From Ruegeria marina (GTDB taxonomy: Bacteria > Pseudomonadota > Alphaproteobacteria > Rhodobacterales > Rhodobacteraceae): a stretch of DNA of 44,614 nt. The stretch lies in NCBI RefSeq assembly GCF_900101475.1, contig NZ_FMZV01000026.1:1-44614 (forward strand), written 5' to 3'. The notes beneath the pieces are model-generated. The model was not told the origin of the DNA and made no database searches. It was given only the letters and a program-made list of their open reading frames with translations. The position numbers were made by a program, and so were the translations under genes. Shown here one piece after another: positions 23,402-32,199 of the stretch (positions are counted from its first letter, which is position 1; the number at the start of each line of letters is the position of its first letter).

Positions 23402-23424
23402 GTGGTCCTCATGAATTCGGTTGT

Positions 23425-25056
23425 TCAGTTGCGCTGCCGGGCCAATGCCATGTCTTCAATGATCAGATCGGCAGCCCGCATGGCCAGCATCATGGTCGGA
23501 GCGTTGGTGTTTCCTGAGGTGACATTGGGAAACGCAGAAGCGTCCACAACGCGCAATCCTTGAACCCCATGAACTCTTAGCCGAGCATCCAGCACCGAAT
23601 CCGAGGCGTCACGCCCCATGCGGCAGGTGCAGGTCGGGTGGAAATTGGTGGAGGCTCTGGCGCGGAAATTCTCCAGCATCTCGGCATCGTTCATGTTATT
23701 GATGTCAGGGGATTTGGGCGCCTTTGTCACCCGAACGATTGTTGTTGCATTGGCTAGCGTCCTCAGCAATTTGCACGCCTGCACAGCATCCTCGAGATCT
23801 TTTTTGGTCGAGAGCGAGTTGGGTTGGATGAGCGGCGCCTGTGCTGGATCTGCTGATGCTATCCGGATCTCGCCGCGGCTCGTCGGCCGGCAAGGTTGCA
23901 CCGACAGGATGAAACCCGGTGCCCGATCCATGGTGGGCTTGCCGTTTGCTGGCGTCGTATAGGACGCCGGGTTGCAATATATTTGCATGTCCGGCACAGC
24001 TTGGGCGGCATCGGACCGGACAAAACCGCCCACCTGATTGACCGGGACGCTCAACGGGCCTTTCCGCGTCAGCACATATTCTATACCGGCCAAGAGTTGC
24101 CCGAACTTTCGCCCCAGCCTGTTGTTCAGTGTCGGCTCATTTGCTGCGAAATGATGGGTGATCGCCAAGTGGTCCTGCAGCCCTTTGCCGACCTGCCCGA
24201 GATCCTGAACCACCTCGATCTCGTGGGACTTCAAAAGCTCCGCAGGCCCTATGCCCGACAGTTGCAGGATCTGTGGCGAGTTGATGGCCCCGGCACTGAC
24301 AATGACTTCACCCTTTGCCCGTGCCAGAATACGCTGGTTCCCGACGCGGTAATGCACACCGGTTGCGCGCCCGTTCCGGATTTCCAGTTTTTCCACCAGC
24401 GCATTTGTCACGACTTTCACATTGCGACGTTTCAAGGCCGGCCTGAGAAATGCGTCTGCCGCCGAGCATCGCAGGCCCTTACGCACAGTGCTGCGAAAAT
24501 AGGACACCCCCTCGGAGGACACGCCATTCATGTCGTCCTTGGTCGGCCAGCCAAGATCGTGAGCAGCTTCGAGAAATCGCGCCGAAAAGGGATGCATATG
24601 TTCACGAAGATCCGAGATGCGTAACGGACCATCGCCCCGAATTCGCATCCTGTCATCGGTCCCGATTTCGCAGTGGCTTTCCAAGCGCTCGAAGGCCCAT
24701 CGCGCCGTTTCCCAGTTCCACCCCGCCGCGCCGGCCTTTTCCCAGTCGTCGAAATCCTGGGCCAACCCGCGTACGTAAGCCATGGCATTGATTGAGCTCG
24801 ATCCGCCGATCACGCGCCCACGAGGCCAATAGGCGATCCGCGAATTCAAACCTGCGTCAGGTTCGGCATTGTAACACCAGTTCACCTTTGGATTGGAGTA
24901 AGTGAAACCGTAACCCACGGGCACCTTGATCCAGAAGCGAGCATCGGAGCCGCCAGCTTCGATTACCAGAACCTTGGAGCTCGTTTTTTCGCTCAACCGG
25001 TCCGCCAATACGCATCCCGCCGAGCCTGCGCCTACGATTATGTAGTCGAATTCCAT
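23425..25056 (-). CDS. GMC-family FAD oxidoreductase (choline-dehydrogenase-like)
   Basis: A 543-residue flavoprotein. The FAD-binding motif is IIVGAGSAGCVLADRLSE (6-23); GMC signature 1 is WPRGRVIGGSSSINAMAYVR (about 77-96) and signature 2 GAINSPQILQLSGIGP. The C-terminal active-site part reads NFHPTCTCRMGRD and FPNVTSGNTNAPTMMLAMRA, with the catalytic His and Asn. It oxidises an alcohol, or a sugar to its lactone, probably feeding the aldehyde dehydrogenase and dehydratase downstream (24 bases to the next gene). First gene of the operon, divergent from lysR. Substrate cannot be read from sequence. Confidence 0.9.
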   Translation of the reverse strand: MEFDYIIVGAGSAGCVLADRLSEKTSSKVLVIEAGGSDARFWIKVPVGYGFTYSNPKVNWCYNAEPDAGLNSRIAYWPRGRVIGGSSSINAMAYVRGLAQDFDDWEKAGAAGWNWETARWAFERLESHCEIGTDDRMRIRGDGPLRISDLREHMHPFSARFLEAAHDLGWPTKDDMNGVSSEGVSYFRSTVRKGLRCSAADAFLRPALKRRNVKVVTNALVEKLEIRNGRATGVHYRVGNQRILARAKGEVIVSAGAINSPQILQLSGIGPAELLKSHEIEVVQDLGQVGKGLQDHLAITHHFAANEPTLNNRLGRKFGQLLAGIEYVLTRKGPLSVPVNQVGGFVRSDAAQAVPDMQIYCNPASYTTPANGKPTMDRAPGFILSVQPCRPTSRGEIRIASADPAQAPLIQPNSLSTKKDLEDAVQACKLLRTLANATTIVRVTKAPKSPDINNMNDAEMLENFRARASTNFHPTCTCRMGRDASDSVLDARLRVHGVQGLRVVDASAFPNVTSGNTNAPTMMLAMRAADLIIEDMALARQRN

Positions 25057-25291
25057 GCCCGTATTACCCTGTAATTCGATTGGTCACCCATCTTTCCCGG
25101 TAAATGGACCACGCGCCCTCCTTTAAGCAAACAATGCCTTTGACTGCTTAGGCCCAAAATTATTTAACTCTGTATACGGGATCAGCGCAGCGATTAGGGC
25201 CACATCCCATTCGCTTCGCAAAGCGGTCGGCGCAGAGATGCACCGCGCTTGGCAAAATAGGCGACTGATAAGAGCTAATAGGGAGAAGAGG

Positions 25292-26185
25292 ATGACGAAA
25301 CTTCCGCATGTGACATGGCTCAGAGCCTTTGAAGCGGCCGCACGAAACAGCAGTTTCACTTCGGCTGCCGATGAACTGAACCTCACGCCAGCTGCCGTCA
25401 GCCAGCAGATCAAACTGCTCGAGCAGCACTTCGGTGTGCAATTGTTTACACGTCAGCCGCGTGGCGTTGCCTTGACCGACATGGGCCATGCCTATGCGCA
25501 ACCCATCCGCAAGGCGTTCGCCGAAATGCAGGAAGCCACCAACGGCCTTTTTGGATCGAAAAAGAAACGGATCGTGCGCGCGCGTGCTTCTATCAGTTAC
25601 GCGGCGATTGTCCTGGCGCCACAGCTTGGCGGCTTTCATGAAGCTCACCCCGACATTGAAGTCCAACTGACGACTGCCGTTTGGACTGACCGTATTGATG
25701 ATGAGGCGATCGACGTCGAGATCCGATATGGGCACGGAGATTGGGACGAGCGGGACATCAGGCACCTGTCGGGTCATCGGCTTGCAGAAGTCGTCTGCCA
25801 CCCGGCCTTCGCCGCGTCTTTCGGAGAAGATCTCAGCATTCAGACGCTTGCCGCACACGCGGTTCAGGTTATTGGCTCAGAGTCGGACTGGAGCCTTATG
25901 TCCGAGCAATTCGGGCTCGAATTGCCGCCTGTCGCCGGCGCGATCAAGGCCGACTCCTCTTTGATTGCCCTGCAGATGATTTCCAGCGGAATCGGTGCCG
26001 CTATCATTTCCGAGGACTTTTCGAGCCGCTACATTGAGCAAGGTCTTCTGATCTCTCCCTTCGAATATCGGCTCCCTCTACAGCGGAGCTTCTTCCTAGT
26101 CGTTCAGGACAATCTTCAAGAGCGGAGCGAGGTAAATCAATTCTGCGAGTGGCTGTCAGAACAACACAGGAAGGTGTCACCTTGA
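25292..26185 (+). CDS. LysR-family regulator (GcvA-like)
   Basis: A 297-residue transcription factor. The N-terminal helix-turn-helix is LRAFEAAARNSSFTSAADEL followed by NLTPAAVSQQIKLLEQHFGV; the effector-binding domain includes DEAIDVEIRYGHGDWD and ADSSLIALQMISSGIGAAII. The GDW and SSLIALQMI-GxG features resemble the GcvA branch. GGGAGAAGAGG precedes the ATG at 25292. It is transcribed away from the GMC-MR-ALDH operon, the classic arrangement for a LysR activator of the neighbouring catabolic genes. The 235-base gap (25057-25291) should hold the binding site and both promoters. Confidence 0.9.
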   Translation: MTKLPHVTWLRAFEAAARNSSFTSAADELNLTPAAVSQQIKLLEQHFGVQLFTRQPRGVALTDMGHAYAQPIRKAFAEMQEATNGLFGSKKKRIVRARASISYAAIVLAPQLGGFHEAHPDIEVQLTTAVWTDRIDDEAIDVEIRYGHGDWDERDIRHLSGHRLAEVVCHPAFAASFGEDLSIQTLAAHAVQVIGSESDWSLMSEQFGLELPPVAGAIKADSSLIALQMISSGIGAAIISEDFSSRYIEQGLLISPFEYRLPLQRSFFLVVQDNLQERSEVNQFCEWLSEQHRKVSP

Positions 26186-26346
26186 AAAGCTTGTCACAGA
26201 AGCTCCGAAGTCGAACGGCGGTTTTGGGGTAACCGCCGGGGTGCTCTTGCACCTGTAGCGAACGACCACTGCCCGCCCTGACTCCCGAATGTATTGAACG
26301 GCCCACAGCCGACGTTCGAGCAACATGCAGCGCATGACCGGAACGA

Positions 26347-26501
26347 GCCGAGGCTGTGTGAAAACTCCCGCGGTCTGGCGCGTCGGGTCAAAATCCCGAG
26401 ATATCTGCGCTTTCTCGTCAAGCTGAGCGGAAATTCCGAAGAGTTGCAGGAGCGAGCTCGACGAGAGAGATCGCGTCGCCCAGTTTTCACACACCCTCAG
26501 C
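26347..26501. repeat. MITE-like element with 20-bp terminal inverted repeats
   Basis: gccgaggctgtgtgaaaact (26347-26366) is repeated inverted at 26482-26501 with 18 of 20 matches, the inner 12 bases being perfect. The 115 bases between contain no convincing gene. The size (155 bp) and paired ends suit a non-autonomous miniature element or an internally deleted insertion sequence. The flanks 26186-26346 and 26502-26623 contain nothing else I can identify. Confidence 0.55.
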
Positions 26502-26623
26502 CCAATGTGGACGTAACGCGTTCGAACCCAGATTGAATCATCTGAACGAATTGACCCAGATCATTGCCTTGGAACAAAGTGGCGCTTCAACTATGCGCGG
26601 GGAACTCAATTGGGGGAGATGCT

Positions 26624-27340
26624 ATGAGGTGGCTTCGGATTGGGCTTGTGATCACCACTTTGCTGTCAGGATGCATCGAGTCCTACACACGAACCCTATC
26701 TGCCGAGCAGAGAGAGGATCTAGGTAGAGAGTTTACCTTCTCCATATATTTCCCCGAGCTGAAAGCCAATGGGGCTGATACTCGCCCTAAAGAAATCCGG
26801 GGGCTGGAGAAAGTCACTTATCGATTTCGGCGGCAAGAGGATCTGAGTTATTCTCTCGCGCTGTCGCCTGCGAAAATCTTAAATGGAGAAGGCAATGGAG
26901 AAATTGATTTATCCAATGACATTCCGGGATTGAACGCTTCGATTGCAAGTCTAGATAAAACCAAGGAATTCAATCTTTTGGTTGTTGATATATTCGCTCC
27001 GATTAATGGGGAGGAGCTAGGGGCTGGCGCAGGAATGATAACGATGTTCGTGTTAACAGCAGCCGAGGAAGAAGCGTTTCTTGGATTCCTAAGTTGTGAA
27101 GGTGAGAGCAGATTGCAGATTCTTGAGTGTGGTGAAGAGATTAGCGAATGGCTTCACCCGACCCCCCTCTTTGAACTTTCAATTTGGGGTGAATACCAAG
27201 ACTTGTACTCAGTGTACCGAAAGTTTGCTCGTGAGAAGTCTTTCTATTTTGCGGTCGATTGCAGCCGTTTCCCACAATATTCAAGCTCACTGCATGGCTT
27301 TAGAACGAAGTGCTACGAGTGGTCTCAGATCGTCCAGTAG
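26624..27340 (+). CDS. Lipoprotein of unknown function (low GC)
   Basis: A 238-residue secreted protein. The first 17 residues MRWLRIGLVITTLLSGC form a lipoprotein signal peptide with lipobox LSGC, so Cys17 would be lipidated. The rest is acidic with predicted beta strands and several paired cysteines (LGFLSCEGE, ILECGEE, FAVDCSRF, TKCYEW), suggesting disulfides in the periplasm. A GGGGGAGA site precedes the ATG at 26624. Base composition is clearly more AT-rich than the catabolic genes either side, and it lies between a MITE-like repeat and the methylase-helicase leader, so recent acquisition is likely. I do not recognise the family. Confidence 0.65.
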   Translation: MRWLRIGLVITTLLSGCIESYTRTLSAEQREDLGREFTFSIYFPELKANGADTRPKEIRGLEKVTYRFRRQEDLSYSLALSPAKILNGEGNGEIDLSNDIPGLNASIASLDKTKEFNLLVVDIFAPINGEELGAGAGMITMFVLTAAEEEAFLGFLSCEGESRLQILECGEEISEWLHPTPLFELSIWGEYQDLYSVYRKFAREKSFYFAVDCSRFPQYSSSLHGFRTKCYEWSQIVQ

Positions 27341-27711
27341 GTCTTTTACAGGCAGGAAAGCTAATTTACTTGGTTCGTTTTGAGCGTTGACGCGCACTCT
27401 GGGTGTATTCCTTGGAGATAGGGAATTTCCTGCCTCCGGTCAGCTTGGGCCGCACAGCAAACTCCGGTGCAATTCGCAGCGAAGTTCAGGAATCCGCCCA
27501 AACTGGCCTTTGGTGTGAAGCGCAGCCGACTGCCGATCGCAGTACCTCGCCTGAGGAATTGTTCGCAGCGGTCTCGAAGCGTTCAAACCTACCGTGAGTA
27601 CATATGCGGCCAAAGCCCATATTATCCGCAGTGTTGGCCGACACCATAGATTGAGATGTTGGCGCTTGAGGTGGTTGGGGTTGGCAATTGTCTTATTCAC
27701 GAGCCATGAAA
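27341..27711. other. Intergenic stretch without supported gene
   Basis: About 370 bases between the lipoprotein gene and the methylase-helicase leader. Short frames here lack ribosome sites and family-like sequence. I see no terminator, repeat or RNA gene of note. Confidence 0.4.
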
Positions 27712-27790
27712 GAGCGAGAGAAAGGGTGGGAGGGGTGACCCCTCCCGGGTGAGAGATTGCGCGCGGGGCTTGGGGCCAACCCTCAACCCC
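27712..27790 (+). promoter_or_regulatory. Two-hairpin 5' leader of the methylase-helicase gene
   Basis: It begins GAGCGAGAGAAAGGG (27712-27726), nearly identical to the leader of the ParB-like gene. An 8-bp perfect stem GGGAGGGG/CCCCTCCC with a three-base loop follows (27728-27746). A second imperfect stem pairs GGGGcTTG (27765-27772) with CAAcCCC-type sequence ending at 27790, directly before the ribosome site GGAG (27791-27794). ATG is at 27802, so leader length (90 bases) almost equals that of the ParB-like gene (86). Confidence 0.6.
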
Positions 27791-27801
27791 GGAGATTGCC
27801 G

Positions 27802-30800
27802 ATGAACGCTCACACCTATTCCGTCCCTATTGCGCAAGAGGCCGAGCCCCCTGCCCGCCTCACGGCCTCGCGCTTCGCCCACAACATAATCCAGGCTGCG
27901 AGAACCCTCGCCCCCATGTTCGAGACGGGCAGGTCCATCGACGCCGCTGCCCTGCGCGCCGCGATGGAAGAAGCTTTCGGTGCCAGCGACGCCAGCGGTG
28001 CCTGGGTCTGGAAGGATGCCTACGAGGCCGCCGAGGTGGCTCAGATATTGATACTCGCGCGCTACGGCGCGCTGATGCAGCGCCGGGCAGCCTCTCCGCA
28101 GGCTTTCCTCACCATGATCAAACGCCTCGCCGGTCTGGCACCGTCCCACACACGGCGCTCCGAAGACAGTGTCCGTCTGCAACAGTTTTCGACCCCTCTG
28201 CCGCTCGCAGCCATCGTCGCGCAGGCGGTGGGGTTTCGAGATGACGACCTGGTGCTCGAGCCCTCGGCCGGCACCGGCATGCTGGCGATCTTCGCCCGGA
28301 TTGCAGGCGCGCGGCTGGCGCTGAATGAACTCGCTGAAACCCGCCGCGCCTTGCTGGGACATCTGTTTCCGGAGGCGGTCCTGTCTGATCACGATGCCGC
28401 CTCGATCGACGACCGGCTGGATCGGTCGATCACGCCCTCTGTCATCGTTATGAACCCGCCCTTCTCTGCTGCGAACCATGTCGAGGGCCGGTTCCGGCAG
28501 GCAACCAGCCAACATGTGCTTTCCGCCCTGGCGCGACTCGCACCCGGTGGGCGTCTTGTCGTCATCACTGGCGAGAGCTTCGGCCCCTCCACGAAATCCT
28601 TCCAGTCGACGTTTCAACGGATTGGCCAAAGCGCCGACGTGGTGTTTTCCGCCGCGATCGACGGCAAGGTCTTCACGCGGCATGGCACTGCGATCGACAC
28701 GCGGCTCACGGTGATCGACAAGCGCGTGGCTGGCGATGAAGCGACCGCGCCGGTCGACATAGAGGCCGCCTATCATCCTATCTGCGCTACCACCGCCGAT
28801 CTCCTTGCGTCAGTTCTGGCCCACTGCCCGGAGCGCCGCAGCCTTCCGCCCTGCCCTACCAGTTCAGCCCTGTCGGTTCCGTCCCGCCCGACCCGAACGA
28901 ACCTGCACGCCCTGCGCAATGCCGCCCGTAAGGAAACCCGCGCTCTCGCCGAGGAACGCGCGAAACATCCCTTTGACGACATCGAGACGGCCCCGCTCGA
29001 CTATCTGCCGAAAACCTGGAGCGAACCCGACGGCACGCTGCAGGACACGGTCTACGAGGCCTATGATCTGCAGGCGATCCATATAGACGGCGGGGCGGAA
29101 CATCCGACAGCGCTTGTCCAATCCGCGGCCATGGCCTCGGTCTCGCCGCCCGTGCCGACCTATCGTCCCATCCTTCCGAAGAGCCTCGTCGCGGATGGCC
29201 TTCTCTCCGCGCCGCAGCTCGAAAGCGTCATCTATGCAGGCAATGCCCATAAGACGCACCTGAAGGGCTGGTTCAAGCGCGGCGAGATCGAAGGCAAGCT
29301 GATGGCAGCGGCCGAGAGCGACGAAGATGCCTTTCGCCTGCGCAAGGGCTGGTTTCTGGGCGATGGCACCGGTTGCGGCAAGGGGCGGCAGGTCGCTGGC
29401 ATCATTCTCGACAATTGGCTGAACGGGCGCCGCCGCGCGGTCTGGGTCTCAAAAAGCGACAAGCTCATCGAGGATGCCCGCCGCGACTGGATGGCGCTCG
29501 GTGGCCGTGAAAGCGATATCGTGCCGCTCTCAAAATTCCGCCAGGGCAGCGAAATCCGCCTGCCCGAGGGCATCCTCTTTGTCACCTATGCCACGCTGCG
29601 CTCCACTGAGCGCCAGGGGAAAGCCTCCCGCCTCGATCAGGTGACGGCCTGGCTCGGGGAAGGGTTCGACGGGGTTATTGCCTTCGACGAAAGCCACGCC
29701 ATGGCGAACGCCACCGGCGAAAAGTCCGACCGCGGCGACAAAAAGGCGTCCCAGCAGGGCCTCGCCGGCCTCGCGCTGCAGAACGCCGTGCCCGATGCGC
29801 GCGTGCTCTACGTCTCGGCCACTGGCGCGACAGTCGTCGGCAATCTCGCCTATGCCTCGCGCCTCGGCCTTTGGGGCACCGGGGATTTCCCCTTCGTGAC
29901 GCGGGCCGAGTTTGTCGCCGCGATGGAGGCCGGGGGTATTGCCGCCATGGAGATGATCTCGCGCGACCTGAAGGCGCTCGGGCTCTATCTCGCGCGCTCG
30001 CTTTCCTATGCCGGGGTCGAATACGAGATGCTGGTCCATGAGCTGACGCCTGCCCAGATCGCGATCTACGACAGCTATGCTGATGCGTATCAGATCATCC
30101 ACAATAACCTCGAGGCCGCCCTTCAGGCCTCGGGCGTCACCTCCGAGACTGGCACGCTGAACCCCCAGGCGAAATCCGCCGCGCGGTCTGCCTTCGAGAG
30201 CAACAAGCAGCGCTTCTTCAACCATCTCATCACCGCCATGAAATGCCCCTCGCTGATCCGTTCGATCGAGGCGGACCTGGCAGCGGGGCACTCGGCCGTC
30301 ATTCAAGTGGTCTCGACCAGCGAAGCGGTGATGGAGCGTCGCCTCGAAGAGATCCCGCCCTCGGATTGGGATGATTTGCAGGTCGATTTTACGCCGCGTG
30401 AGAACATCATGGACTACCTGATGCACAGCTTCCCGACGCAGCTCTTTGAGCCCTACACCGACGAAAATGGTGACCTCCGCTCTCGCCCTGCCCTTGATGG
30501 AGACGGCAATCCGATCATCTGCCGCGAGGCGGAGCGGCGGCGGGATGATCTGATCGAGCATCTTGGTGCCCTCGCCCCGGTGCAGGGCGCGCTCGACCAG
30601 ATCCTTTGGCATTTCGGCGGAGATGCTGTTGCCGAGGTCACGGGGCGCAAGCGGCGCATCGTGAAGACGCGCGAGGGGCGGCTCAAGGTCGAGAACCGCC
30701 CCGCCTCCTCCAACCTCGGCGAAACCCAAGCCTTCATGGATGATACCAAGCGCATCCTGATATTCTCCGATGCCGGTGGCACCGGGCGCAGCTATCACGC

Positions 30801-32199
30801 CGATCTTGGGGCAAAGAATCAGCGTCTGCGGGTGCATTACCTGCTTGAGCCCGGCTGGAAGGCCGACAATGCGATCCAGGGGCTGGGGCGGACCAACCGA
30901 ACCAATCAGGCGCAGCCGCCGCTCTTTCGACCCGTCGCCACAGACGTGAAGGGCGAGAAGCGGTTTCTCTCCACCATCGCGCGCCGCCTCGACACGCTCG
31001 GGGCCATCACCAAGGGCCAGCGGGAGACCGGCGGGCAGAACATGTTTCGTGCTGAGGACAACCTCGAGAGTACCTACGCGCGCGCAGCTCTGCGGCAGTT
31101 CTTCTACAAGCTGCGCGCGGGCAATATCGCGGCTTGCTCCTACGCGAAGTTTCAGGAGATGACCGGGCTGACGCTCGATGAGGCGGATGGCACCATGAAA
31201 GAAAACCTGCCGCCGATCCAGCAGTTCCTGAACCGCTGCCTCGCGCTCCGGATCGACATGCAGGACGTGATTTTCGAGGCCTTTGGCGGGTTCCTCTCGG
31301 CCATCATCGAAGATGCGCGCCAAGCGGGTACGCTCGATGTCGGCCTCGAAACCCTGCGCGCCGAGAAGTTCGAGATCGTCGATCGCAAGGTCATTTTTGA
31401 GCATGAGGCGACGGGGGCGACGGCCACCGCCCTGACCGTGGAGCGCACCGATCGCAACGATCCGCTCACCCTGCCCCGGGTTAGAGCGATCTGCGCAAAC
31501 ACGGAAGGCGCCACGCTCTGCTGGAACAAGACTTCCAAACGCGCGGCGCTGATGGTGAATGCGCCGGCCTTCATGGACGAGGATGGTGTGCCGATCCTGC
31601 GGGTGAAACTGTTGCGACCCATGACCACCGAGATCCTCGCGCTTTCCGAGTTCTCGAAATCACACTGGGAAGAGATCGATGATGCGATGTTCGAGCATCT
31701 CTGGCAGGCCGAGGTCGAGGCGGTGCCGGAGTTCACCACGTCGAGGATTACGCTGATCTGCGGTCTCCTTCTGCCGATCTGGGACCGGCTGCCCGCCGAC
31801 AACATGCGCATCTATCGCCTGCAGACCGAGGACGGCGAGCGCGCCATCGGCCGCTTGGTCAGCCAGGAACAGCTTCTCAATGTCTATGCGCGGCTCGGCC
31901 TCGACTGCCAGATCGAGATGACGCCGCAGGAGGTCGTCGCAGCGGTCATGGATGCGAGGACGACCCTGAACCTGCTTGGCGGTTACCAACTGCGCCGGTC
32001 GCTGGTCATGGGACAGCCGAGGCTCGAGCTCATCGGTGCATGGGGCGCGGTCCTGCCCTCTCTGAAGGCTTTGGGATGCTTCACCGAGGTGATTCAGTGG
32101 AAGACGCGTGTGTTCATCCCGGTGGATGGCATCGACGTGCTGGCGCGGGTACTCACCGAACACCCGGTTGGCGCCAGCGCCGCGGATGCCGCCGCATGA
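27802..32199 (+). CDS. DNA methylase-helicase fusion with strawberry-notch-type helicase (DarB-like)
   Basis: A 1465-residue protein. The N-terminal part is an adenine-type methyltransferase: QQFSTPLPLA (127-136), SAM-binding EPSAGTGML (153-161) and catalytic NPPF (218-221). The helicase part is strawberry-notch-like: Walker A GDGTGCGKG (520-528), DESH box (629-632), YVSATGA, and the C-terminal FSDAGGTGRSYHAD with QGLGRTNRTNQ (about 1026-1036, arginine-finger motif). Related methylase-helicase fusions include DarB of phage P1, which protects incoming DNA from restriction. A similar guard role during plasmid entry is plausible here, but chromatin-like remodelling or plasmid-specific methylation are alternatives. 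The stop overlaps the next start, and a special two-hairpin leader precedes it. Confidence 0.88.
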   Translation: MNAHTYSVPIAQEAEPPARLTASRFAHNIIQAARTLAPMFETGRSIDAAALRAAMEEAFGASDASGAWVWKDAYEAAEVAQILILARYGALMQRRAASPQAFLTMIKRLAGLAPSHTRRSEDSVRLQQFSTPLPLAAIVAQAVGFRDDDLVLEPSAGTGMLAIFARIAGARLALNELAETRRALLGHLFPEAVLSDHDAASIDDRLDRSITPSVIVMNPPFSAANHVEGRFRQATSQHVLSALARLAPGGRLVVITGESFGPSTKSFQSTFQRIGQSADVVFSAAIDGKVFTRHGTAIDTRLTVIDKRVAGDEATAPVDIEAAYHPICATTADLLASVLAHCPERRSLPPCPTSSALSVPSRPTRTNLHALRNAARKETRALAEERAKHPFDDIETAPLDYLPKTWSEPDGTLQDTVYEAYDLQAIHIDGGAEHPTALVQSAAMASVSPPVPTYRPILPKSLVADGLLSAPQLESVIYAGNAHKTHLKGWFKRGEIEGKLMAAAESDEDAFRLRKGWFLGDGTGCGKGRQVAGIILDNWLNGRRRAVWVSKSDKLIEDARRDWMALGGRESDIVPLSKFRQGSEIRLPEGILFVTYATLRSTERQGKASRLDQVTAWLGEGFDGVIAFDESHAMANATGEKSDRGDKKASQQGLAGLALQNAVPDARVLYVSATGATVVGNLAYASRLGLWGTGDFPFVTRAEFVAAMEAGGIAAMEMISRDLKALGLYLARSLSYAGVEYEMLVHELTPAQIAIYDSYADAYQIIHNNLEAALQASGVTSETGTLNPQAKSAARSAFESNKQRFFNHLITAMKCPSLIRSIEADLAAGHSAVIQVVSTSEAVMERRLEEIPPSDWDDLQVDFTPRENIMDYLMHSFPTQLFEPYTDENGDLRSRPALDGDGNPIICREAERRRDDLIEHLGALAPVQGALDQILWHFGGDAVAEVTGRKRRIVKTREGRLKVENRPASSNLGETQAFMDDTKRILIFSDAGGTGRSYHADLGAKNQRLRVHYLLEPGWKADNAIQGLGRTNRTNQAQPPLFRPVATDVKGEKRFLSTIARRLDTLGAITKGQRETGGQNMFRAEDNLESTYARAALRQFFYKLRAGNIAACSYAKFQEMTGLTLDEADGTMKENLPPIQQFLNRCLALRIDMQDVIFEAFGGFLSAIIEDARQAGTLDVGLETLRAEKFEIVDRKVIFEHEATGATATALTVERTDRNDPLTLPRVRAICANTEGATLCWNKTSKRAALMVNAPAFMDEDGVPILRVKLLRPMTTEILALSEFSKSHWEEIDDAMFEHLWQAEVEAVPEFTTSRITLICGLLLPIWDRLPADNMRIYRLQTEDGERAIGRLVSQEQLLNVYARLGLDCQIEMTPQEVVAAVMDARTTLNLLGGYQLRRSLVMGQPRLELIGAWGAVLPSLKALGCFTEVIQWKTRVFIPVDGIDVLARVLTEHPVGASAADAAA

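Noticed and set aside
26294-26536. Short plus-strand frame across the MITE-like element
   Set aside because: It crosses both inverted repeats and has no protein-like features; explained by the repeat.
29530-31404. Long open frame (624 codons) on the minus strand inside the methylase-helicase gene
   Set aside because: It mirrors the codon pattern of the strongly supported plus-strand gene and has no recognisable motifs; it is a high-GC artefact.
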